Origin: JASHVB01 sp035535035
GTDB taxonomy: Bacteria; Pseudomonadota; Alphaproteobacteria; Acetobacterales; Acetobacteraceae
Assembly (NCBI GenBank): GCA_035535035.1
Contig: DATLQW010000102.1
Coordinates: forward strand, 1 to 27,479
Length of the DNA: 27,479 bases
Reading direction: 5' to 3'
Below the pieces are notes generated by a model. That model saw only the letters and a list, made by a program, of their open reading frames with translations, made no database searches and had not been told where the DNA came from. This document shows, piece by piece, positions 21,538-27,479 of this stretch. Position numbers and translations under genes: made by a program. Positions within the stretch are counted from its first letter, which is position 1; every line of letters starts with the position of its first letter.

Positions 21538-21655
21538 TGCAAAGCCAAGCGACGGTGCGACCGGCGGCAGCCTCACCCGCGGCGCTCGGGCGCCTCGCAC
21601 CGGTCTGCTTCGCGGCGCGACCCCGCGCCGGCGGGAGGCGGTTCCGCCGTCCCAC

Positions 21656-21681
21656 AAAAAAGCGGTGCCCGAGGGCACCGC
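21656..21681 (-). terminator. Intrinsic terminator downstream of the LigD-like gene
   Basis: On the minus strand, GCGGTGCCC (21681-21673) pairs perfectly with GGGCACCGC (21670-21662) around a two-base spacer, and six T follow directly (21661-21656). It lies 129 bases past the LigD stop and insulates the tRNA gene from upstream transcription. Confidence 0.8.
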
Positions 21682-21809
21682 CGAGTTTGGGGGGGAAACG
21701 TCATGCGGCGGAACGGCAAAACCGCCCGCCACAGGCCACACATTAGGCCGCCGGGGGGGAATTCAACCTCACACTTGCGCGCGCCGCTTCGGCTTGCGGG
21801 CGGACGTGA

Positions 21810-23450
21810 TCACGGTATTGCCAGCGGGCTTGCTCGCACGCCCCGGCGGTTCCGCCGGGCGGGCGTCGTGGCGGGGAAATCCGGAAGCTGCTGCCGCAGG
21901 CGCGAAAATCCTTCCCACGGGTCGCTCCGCTGGCGCGCCAGCCGCTCCGGCACGCTGTTCAGCGTGAACACCGACGGATCGAGCTTTCGTGTCACCTCGT
22001 CCCAGGCCAGCGGGGTTGCCACGGGCGCGCCCGGCCGGGCGCGCGGACAGAACGACGCCACCGCCGTCGCGCCGAGCCCGTTGCGCAGCCAATCGACCAG
22101 GATGCGGCCGCGACGGTCGATCTTCTTCACCGTGGAGAGGAAGCGGTCCGGCTGTTCCTTGCTCAGCCGCTCGGCGAAGCCGCGGCAGAACGGGGTCACC
22201 CGGTCCCAGCCAGCGGCCGGGTCCAGCGGCACGACCACGTGCAGTCCCTTGCCGCCGGTGGTGCGGCAGAACGACTCCAGCCCGAGTTGCCGCAGCCGGT
22301 CACGCACGTCCAACGCGGCGCGCACGACGTCCGGGAAGCCGACGCCCTCGCCCGGGTCGAGGTCGAACACCAAGCGGTCCGGGTGCAGTGGGTCGGCTTC
22401 GGTGGCGCCCCAGGCATGCAGCTCGATCGCGGAAATCTGCGCCATGGCGATCAGGCCCCGCACGTCGTCGATCGCCAGATAGGGCGCGCCTGAAGCCTCG
22501 CCGGAGCGGATGCCGTCCGGCAGCGTGCCGCGGGCGTGCTTCTGGAAGAAGTGTTCTCCCGCGATTCCCTCCGGGCAGCGAACGATCGCCAGCGGCCGGC
22601 GGGCCAGGCCGGGCAGTGCATGCCCGGCCACCGCCAGCCAGTATTCCGCGAGCTGCTGCTTGGTGACGCCGGGCCATAGTTCGCGGCCGGGATGTGTCAG
22701 GGTCACGCCCGCGATGCTGGCGACGGGAGCCTTGGGCCGGCGCGGGGCGGCGGTGGCGGTGCCGGTCGTGGTCGCGGCGCCGTATTCCGGGCGCTGCTTC
22801 GGCGGCACCGCGGCTTTAGCCATGCGCGTCGCCCCGGCCTGCTGCTTCGGGTTCACCGGTGTGTGCTCCGCTTCGGGGTCGGCGACGTCACGTTCGGCTG
22901 CATCGTGGCCCTTGAACAGCAGCCAGTTGTCCGCCTTGCCGCGCTGGCCCGGCTTCGGCCGCAGTCGCACCAAATGGAAGCGGCCGTTCAGCCGCTGGCC
23001 GTGCAGCACGAAGGTCAGCTCGCCGTTTTGCATGCCGCGGTCGGGGTCGTTGAGCGGGTCCCAGGTGCCGCGGTCCCAGGTCTCCACCGTGCCGGCGCCG
23101 TATTGCCCGTCCGGAATGGTGCCCTGGAAGTCGGCGTAGCCGAGCGGGTGGTCTTCCACGTGCACCGCGATGTGCTTCACCGAGGGATCGAGCGACGGGC
23201 CCTTGGGCACCGCCCAGCTCCACAGCACGCCGCCATGCTCCAAGCGGAAGTCCCAGTGCAGGCCGGCGCGACGCGCCTGGTGCTTCTGCACCACGAAGAT
23301 CGGCGCGTCCTTGCCCGCGCGCGCCCTGCGCGGAGCGGGTTCGGCGGTCACCGTGAAGTCACGCTTCGCGCGGTAGGTCCGGAGGGAAGTGTCCCGCTTG
23401 CCGGAGGTCTCCCGCTGGGACGTCGTGCCGGTCGTGCTGCCGCGCGCCAT
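21810..23450 (-). CDS. LigD-like repair protein: phosphoesterase + polymerase, no ligase
   Basis: LigD repairs double-strand breaks with Ku by non-homologous end joining. This 546-residue protein has the 3'-phosphoesterase module at about 50-185 (KHQARRAGLHWDFRLEHGG with His65, Asp67 and Arg69; VEDHPLGYADFQGTIPDGQY). A low-complexity linker (about 186-245) leads to the primase-like polymerase module at about 247-525 (ITHPGREL-type start TLTHPGRELWP, FFQKHARGTLPDGI, ELHAWGA, FDLDPGEGVGFPD with Asp363 and Asp365, VDWLRNGLGATAVASFCPRARPGAP). The central ATP-dependent ligase domain of about 300 residues, with its KxDG motif, is absent. No Ku or ligase gene is in the window. The ATG at 23450 gives the usual basic N-terminus. 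Confidence 0.88.
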   Translation of the reverse strand: MARGSTTGTTSQRETSGKRDTSLRTYRAKRDFTVTAEPAPRRARAGKDAPIFVVQKHQARRAGLHWDFRLEHGGVLWSWAVPKGPSLDPSVKHIAVHVEDHPLGYADFQGTIPDGQYGAGTVETWDRGTWDPLNDPDRGMQNGELTFVLHGQRLNGRFHLVRLRPKPGQRGKADNWLLFKGHDAAERDVADPEAEHTPVNPKQQAGATRMAKAAVPPKQRPEYGAATTTGTATAAPRRPKAPVASIAGVTLTHPGRELWPGVTKQQLAEYWLAVAGHALPGLARRPLAIVRCPEGIAGEHFFQKHARGTLPDGIRSGEASGAPYLAIDDVRGLIAMAQISAIELHAWGATEADPLHPDRLVFDLDPGEGVGFPDVVRAALDVRDRLRQLGLESFCRTTGGKGLHVVVPLDPAAGWDRVTPFCRGFAERLSKEQPDRFLSTVKKIDRRGRILVDWLRNGLGATAVASFCPRARPGAPVATPLAWDEVTRKLDPSVFTLNSVPERLARQRSDPWEGFSRLRQQLPDFPATTPARRNRRGVRASPLAIP

Positions 23451-23955
23451 GGCTCGTGCTCCGGTTGGGTGCGCCGACGGCACGAAACGCCCGGCGCGGA
23501 CCGGGGGTTGCCGACGGGACGGGAGGAGGGAGATCACGCGTGAGATACTCGCCCTCCCTCGGGGGAGGCGCATTAACCAAATGTTAAGTATCATGTGACA
23601 TTCTGATTGGACTTGGTTTGTTCCTTTTGGTCTACAGGCCGCGAATCCAGCGAGACGAAATGGCGATGGCCTCAGCGCCCAGGTGGGACGGACTCAGTGT
23701 TGGCGCATTTTCGTGACGAAATCCATGGAAATACTTTTGAAAATCAAACATATAGGCCAGTTTGGGATTGTGCGAGCCGGTGCAGCCGTAGGATGCCTCT
23801 CGAAGATTTTCAAGGGGTTACCACGCATGAAGTGTTGCTTTTTTGTCGGATTGTCCCCACTATCCACAACCAGCGCTCGCCAAACTTGCGCGGCGCCGAA
23901 TGGGAGAGCAGACATGTTCGAATTCAACACCCTTGCTATTGGTGCAGCCACCGCT
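23451..23955. other. Intergenic region left of the candidate terminator
   Basis: The first 150 bases are the GC-rich LigD leader, with an imperfect hairpin at 23550-23570 (CGCCCTCCC with GGGGAGGCG). From 23580 the GC content falls clearly. Several overlapping frames are open on both strands (for example 23607-23957), but none has a recognisable product. A plus-strand untranslated transcript ending at the terminator at 23956-23999 is possible; no promoter is convincing. Confidence 0.35.
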
Positions 23956-23999
23956 GACCGAAGGGACGTCTCTCCTGGTCCCGAAGCGGTCTCTTTTTT
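23956..23999 (+). terminator. Candidate intrinsic terminator
   Basis: GACCG (23956-23960) and GGGAC (23963-23967) pair with GTCCC (23978-23982) and CGGTC (23987-23991), with a small internal loop, and TC plus six T follow (to 23999). It faces rightwards, upstream of the proteinase gene. It would end a transcript of unknown nature from 23600-23950 or act as an attenuator in the proteinase leader. Confidence 0.5.
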
Positions 24000-24163
24000 G
24001 CTCCCGGTGGGGACCCCCAAATCCGAGCCAAACCTTAAAAGCTCGTACATCTTCCCGGTCAGTAATGGAAACCAAAGTGTCAGCCAGCTAGCCCCTAGCC
24101 CCTCCGAAGGGCGCCCAGTTCCCAAGGTCCCCTGACCTCCCGCGGCAGTCGCCGAAGTACTGG

Positions 24164-24940
24164 GTGAAGGAAAAGGACCGCTATCTTCGGCAGCTTATGA
24201 TCCACGATATTGAGGCGCTAACATCGCGCCCTCTGGTGGTGTACTTTTCGCAGTTGGATCAGGAGATTGGACACACCGACCCAGATGATTTGTCGGAAAT
24301 TCTATTGGGAATTCCCAATACGGAGATTGACTTTTTTATTCACACGCCGGGCGGAAACGTAGATGCCACCGAGAAGGTGATCTCAATCCTCAAACAGAGG
24401 ACCACCTCGTACCGGGTCGTGGTTCCGAGTTGGGCCAAGTCCGCGGGCACTATCCTTGCTCTATCCGCTCGGACTATCGTCGTAGGAGTCAACTCGGAGT
24501 TGGGCCCAGTTGATCCCCAATGGCGAACTGCCAACGGCGCCGTCCCCTGCGAACTCCTGGCGAACGATCCGCAGCAACCTTACCACATACGCCAGATGGC
24601 AGATCTATCCGTTCAGCGGAATCGCGCTTTAGCCAAGCAGCTTCTCAGCAAAGGCATGATGAGTGGCAAAACGCCGCAGGAAATAGACGACGTTCTGTCG
24701 AAGATCTCATCCAGTAACGGATACCTCTCGCATGGAGCGGTCATCGACTACAACGAGGCGAAATCACTTGGCCTCAGCGTAGAGTACCTTCCGCCAGATG
24801 ACGACCTATGGAAAAGAATATGGATACTTTATTGCTTGTACGAGTACGACTCGAAGCAAAATAACCTCGGCAAAATTTTCGAGGGGTCATCTTACAGCAT
24901 TTCAAGGCCGAAGCCGCCGCCTCCGCCTCTGAGGCCGTGA
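24164..24940 (+). CDS. SDH family Clp-fold serine proteinase
   Basis: The 258-residue protein matches the Clp-fold 'serine dehydrogenase proteinase' family (PF01972 type): cytoplasmic, possibly membrane-associated peptidases related to ClpP and signal peptide peptidase. Key elements are VVYFSQLDQEIGHTDPDDLSEIL, the oxyanion-loop FFIHTPGGNVDATEKVI, the nucleophile segment WAKSAGTILALSA (Ser93) and ELGPVDPQ, a signature near the active site. The C-terminus is proline-rich (PKPPPPPLRP). The first possible start after an in-frame TAG (24089-24091) is GTG 24164. The in-frame codons before it read PRSPDLPRQSPKYW and look protein-like, so the N-terminus may be truncated or mis-sequenced. GC content is well below the window average, pointing to recent transfer. 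Confidence 0.8.
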   Translation: MKEKDRYLRQLMIHDIEALTSRPLVVYFSQLDQEIGHTDPDDLSEILLGIPNTEIDFFIHTPGGNVDATEKVISILKQRTTSYRVVVPSWAKSAGTILALSARTIVVGVNSELGPVDPQWRTANGAVPCELLANDPQQPYHIRQMADLSVQRNRALAKQLLSKGMMSGKTPQEIDDVLSKISSSNGYLSHGAVIDYNEAKSLGLSVEYLPPDDDLWKRIWILYCLYEYDSKQNNLGKIFEGSSYSISRPKPPPPPLRP

Positions 24941-25164
24941 TCAACTGCCATCAATGGCACGCCCACCACCGACTACTGGGATGTGTCGGTACGGCGTCTC
25001 GCATGCCCATGACCCGTGCACGGATTGAGGTTGGCCTGTGAGGGCCGTCGCGAGCGCGGGCGCCGACCCCGAACAGTAGAAGCACGTTGCGAGGCGGGAT
25101 CGCAATAAACGGGCGATCGGATACAAAGGTGGGCGGCGAGGGAGCGAACCTAAATGAAACGTCT

Positions 25165-25181
25165 CCCGCGCGCAACGCGGG
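25165..25181 (-). terminator. Possible hairpin after the aminotransferase gene
   Basis: CCCGCG and CGCGGG pair around a five-base loop, 12 bases beyond the stop of the aminotransferase gene on the minus strand. Only scattered T follow (GTTT, then ATTT), so it is a weak intrinsic terminator at best. Confidence 0.35.
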
Positions 25182-25193
25182 CAAAATCCCGTA

Positions 25194-26558
25194 TCAAGCG
25201 CTCGCCGCCTGGATCGACTCCCCGACGATCTGCACGATGCGGTCCAGCGTGGCCTCCGGCGTCATCAGCGGCGGCGCCAGGCACAGCGAATCGCCGCTGG
25301 CCGGTGGCCCGCCGCCACCGCCGCGCTGGCGGATGATCAGGCCGCGCTTGCCGCACTCGGCCACCACCACCCCACCGAGGCCGATCGCCGGCTTGCGGCT
25401 GCCCTGGTCTTCCACCAACTCGACCGCCGCCATCATGCCGAGGCCGCGCACGTCGCCCACCGCCGGCAGCCCGCGCAGCGTCTCCAGACCCTCCAGCAAC
25501 CGCCGGCCCATGACGGCGGCGCGTTCCGGCAGCCCCTCCTGCTCGATGATGTCGATGTTGGCCAGCCCGACCGCGCAACAGGTCGGATGCCCGGAATAGG
25601 TCGCGGCGTGCATGAATTTCTCGTCCGCCGGCGCGTCCTCGATCACCTTGTGCAGGCGCTTCGACACGATGACGCCGCCCAGCGGTATGTAGCCGCTGGT
25701 CACCCCCTTGGCGAACGACACCAGGTCCGGCTCGATGCCCCAATGGCCGAGCGCGAACCATCGCCCGGTGCGGCCGAACCCGGTGATGACCTCGTCGGCG
25801 ATCAGCAGCACGTCGTGGCGGTCGCAGATCTCGCGCAGGCGGGGGAAGTAGCTGGCCGGCGGCACGATCACGCCGCCGGCGCCCATCACCGGCTCGGCGA
25901 TCACCGCGGCGACGGTGTCGGCGCCGTTCGCCAGGATGGCGTCCTCCACCGCGTCCGCCGCGCCGGTGCCGGCGTCGCCGTTGCCCGGCCAGCGATACGG
26001 GTAGGGTGGCGCGACCTGCAGGAACTCCGGCACCAGCGGGCCGAACATCTTGTGGTAGCCGGGCAGGCCGGTGGCGCTCATCGCGGCCAGGGTGACGCCG
26101 TGGTAGCCATAAACCCGCGAGATGATCTTCACCTTGTTCGGCTTGCCCAGCCGCTTCCAGTGGTAGCGGGCGAACTTGAAGGCGCTCTCGTTCGATTCGG
26201 CACCGCCGGTGGTGAAATACACCGCCGCCATGTTGGCGTAGGACAGCCCGACGATGCGCTCGGCAAGGCGGATCGCCGGTTCGTTGGAGAAGCCGGCATA
26301 GGCCGAGGCGTAGGCGAGCTTCGCCATCTGCGCCTGGGCAGCGTCGGCGAGTTCCTTGCGGCCATGGCCGATATTGACGTTCCACAGGCACGACAGGCCG
26401 TCGATCCATTCCTTCCCGTCATCGGTCCACAGCGAGGCGCCGCTTCCCTCGGTGAAGATGCGCGCCTGGGCGTGGTCCTTGGGGTGGTGCAGCGGATGAA
26501 CCAGATAGCGCTGGTCGGTGGCCAGCAGCGTGGCCGCGGGGAGGCTGAGGTCGTTCAT
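25194..26558 (-). CDS. Class III PLP-dependent aminotransferase
   Basis: A 454-residue fold-type I aminotransferase of the class III (omega-aminotransferase) group. It transfers an amino group from an omega-amino donor such as putrescine, taurine or beta-alanine to an oxo acid. Features in order: LWTDDGKEWIDGLSCLWNVN near the start; YFTTGGAESNESAFKFARYH (PLP phosphate loop); GVTLAAMSATG; AVIAEPVMGAGGVIVPP; LLIADEVITGFGRTG (the D-E-V pair that holds the pyridine nitrogen); SFAKGVTSGYIPLGG, with the Schiff-base lysine; and HAATYSGHPTCCAVGLANI. An AGAGGTG ribosome binding site six to seven bases upstream favours ATG 26558 over a GTG at 26567 that lies within that site. The donor is not predictable. 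Confidence 0.92.
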   Translation of the reverse strand: MNDLSLPAATLLATDQRYLVHPLHHPKDHAQARIFTEGSGASLWTDDGKEWIDGLSCLWNVNIGHGRKELADAAQAQMAKLAYASAYAGFSNEPAIRLAERIVGLSYANMAAVYFTTGGAESNESAFKFARYHWKRLGKPNKVKIISRVYGYHGVTLAAMSATGLPGYHKMFGPLVPEFLQVAPPYPYRWPGNGDAGTGAADAVEDAILANGADTVAAVIAEPVMGAGGVIVPPASYFPRLREICDRHDVLLIADEVITGFGRTGRWFALGHWGIEPDLVSFAKGVTSGYIPLGGVIVSKRLHKVIEDAPADEKFMHAATYSGHPTCCAVGLANIDIIEQEGLPERAAVMGRRLLEGLETLRGLPAVGDVRGLGMMAAVELVEDQGSRKPAIGLGGVVVAECGKRGLIIRQRGGGGGPPASGDSLCLAPPLMTPEATLDRIVQIVGESIQAASA

Positions 26559-26705
26559 GGGGGGCACCTCTTCATGCTGGCCTCAGCGTAGTGCGGATCG
26601 GCAAGGATCGGAAGGAAATGCCCGGTGAGGCCGCGGGTTGATGCGGCGCGGAGCATGCCGCCGCCATCGCTTCGCAACGGATGTCCAGACGCGCTCGATG
26701 CACCA

Positions 26706-27317
26706 TCACCCGCGCCGGCGTTTACCCTGCCGGCTTGCGGCCCCGAGCCACAGCAGCAGCAGTCCGCTGGCCAACAGCCAGGCGGATCCAGGCTCAGGCA
26801 CGGGCTCCAGAACCAGGATCGGTCCCGGTCCAGGCTCAGGCTCCGCCACCGGCAGTATGGGTAACGGCGGTGCGCCGGGCACCGGAGCCAGGGCCAGCGC
26901 GGTCGCGGCCTCGCCGATGATGATGCTCCCCGTTATGGTCCCGCCGAACGGATTGTACGGAACGGCGGCCAGGCTGATGTCGATGGCATCAACCAGCTCG
27001 TCGGGAAATGGCGCGGCAGGCTGGCTGTTGAGCGTGACTGTGATGCCGCCGGCGCTATAGGCGACGGTGTTGGACGCAGGCGCGGACGTCACGGCGACCG
27101 GACGCCCCAGGATCGTCAGGCCAACGCCCGCGAACGTGCTGCTTCCGCTGCGCCCCACGCTGCCGACGGAGTCGAATGAATGCGCCGTCGCGCTGATCGA
27201 GGATCCGGCGAAGGTGAGGATTGGGAACAGCGAGATCGCGAAGCTGCCAATGGAGGCGGTCGCATCCGCGGTCCCGGCACCGCCGGGCACGAAACTCGTC
27301 GCCGCGGAAGCCGACAA
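26706..27317 (-). CDS. PEP-CTERM protein, N-terminus unclear
   Basis: The C-terminus is a textbook PEP-CTERM sorting signal: VPEPGSAWLLASG, a hydrophobic helix (LLLLWLGAAS) and a basic end RQGKRRRG. Such proteins are exported, recognised by an exosortase at the inner membrane and released or anchored at the surface, often with an exopolysaccharide. The body of about 130 residues is beta-rich and low in charge (GGITVTLNSQPAAPFPDELVDAIDISLAA). A long proline/glutamate linker follows. A PEP-CTERM protein should have a Sec signal peptide, but none is seen: the frame begins at a TTG (27317) after an in-frame TAA at 27351-27353 with no ATG or GTG between. The gene is probably truncated or frameshifted at its 5' end. 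Confidence 0.7.
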   Translation of the reverse strand: MSASAATSFVPGGAGTADATASIGSFAISLFPILTFAGSSISATAHSFDSVGSVGRSGSSTFAGVGLTILGRPVAVTSAPASNTVAYSAGGITVTLNSQPAAPFPDELVDAIDISLAAVPYNPFGGTITGSIIIGEAATALALAPVPGAPPLPILPVAEPEPGPGPILVLEPVPEPGSAWLLASGLLLLWLGAASRQGKRRRG

Positions 27318-27479
27318 GGAATGATATGATAGGATCGGACCTAGCCCATCTTATTCACCGCATAGCAGGGATTCGCTGACGGGCATGGTACAAGTGTCTG
27401 GAATCGCCTAGAGATTGGGTGCTGACACCAACCCAGGCACCCGGACAGAATCTGCCATGCCCGCCGACGATGACGATAC
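27318..27479. other. Right-edge region
   Basis: No gene is supported. GGGTGC (27417-27422) and GCACCC (27437-27442) form an inverted repeat around a 14-base loop. An ATG at 27457 opens a frame reading MPADDDD that runs off the window and might be the start of a gene, but eight codons are too few to judge. Confidence 0.25.

Larger units (their letters stand above)
20481..21540. mobile_element. Inverted-repeat-bounded cargo element (about 1.06 kb)
   Basis: Both edges carry the same inverted terminal sequence, GCATTATGTAGCAA reading inward, and the similarity continues to 20 of 23 positions. Just outside, AAAGCC occurs at 20475-20480 and again at 21541-21546, a candidate target duplication a few bases from each tip. 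The interior is visibly richer in A/T than the flanks. It contains an operator-like palindrome, a mini-ORF, two small convergent genes and a tRNA gene, but no transposase, so it would be non-autonomous. I do not recognise the terminal sequence. An alternative is that the repeats are simply two outward-facing promoters. Confidence 0.5.

Noticed and set aside
23683..24135. 150-codon gene upstream of the proteinase
   Set aside because: It contains a strong terminator-like hairpin and T tract, has no convincing ribosome binding site and matches no family.

Overview
The window is high-GC DNA (codon third positions mostly G/C) with the gene order truB-rpsO-pnp and a CbpA/CbpM pair. With a LigD-type repair protein, a PEP-CTERM protein and an NDUFAF5-like methyltransferase, this suggests an alphaproteobacterium. 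Rhodospirillales/Acetobacteraceae is my best guess, from gene content and style only, not from a database match.

Layout. Positions 1-470 hold a broken HicA-like toxin fragment and no intact gene. Positions 470-5404 are a translation and RNA-decay block: truB, rpsO, pnp, then two small uncharacterised genes, one with membrane helices and one resembling a FlgT C-terminal domain. Next come a nitronate monooxygenase-like flavoprotein with a C-terminal cysteine cluster (5656-7068), a four-domain rhodanese-like protein (7158-8801, minus) and a divergent methyltransferase (8888-9682). Positions 9683-10570 look like a scar: the 3' half of a degenerate elongator tRNA-Met beside a doubtful membrane ORF. 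Two overlapping GT4-type glycosyltransferases follow (10574-12897, minus), then a relic of an oligopeptide-transporter ATPase, an MFS transporter, argE, a succinylglutamate desuccinylase/aspartoacylase-type hydrolase, a crotonase-fold protein, cbpA and cbpM. A structured repeat region (19294-19433) separates cbpM from a convergent VOC-family gene.

The accessory part is 20480-25190. A compact AT-richer element (about 20481-21540) is bounded by matching inverted repeats (14 of 14 identical at the tips, 20 of 23 overall) and flanked by a candidate 6-bp direct repeat. It carries a palindromic operator-like site, a seven-codon mini-ORF, a small uncharacterised protein with a TKH motif, a convergent zinc-ribbon protein, and a class II tRNA gene. 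That tRNA has a serine-type body (long variable arm, G73) but an ACG (arginine-type) anticodon and its own TTGACA promoter. It is the most unusual object here. Next come a LigD-like protein with phosphoesterase and polymerase domains but no ligase domain, a low-GC stretch with a candidate terminator, and a Clp-fold serine proteinase of the SDH family. The window ends with a class III aminotransferase and a PEP-CTERM protein lacking a visible signal peptide.

Functional links are clearest for truB-rpsO-pnp (ribosome and RNA metabolism), cbpA-cbpM (co-chaperone and modulator) and the glycosyltransferase pair (envelope polysaccharide, inferred). The argE/hydrolase/crotonase run is operon-like with very short gaps, but its shared pathway is not clear from sequence.
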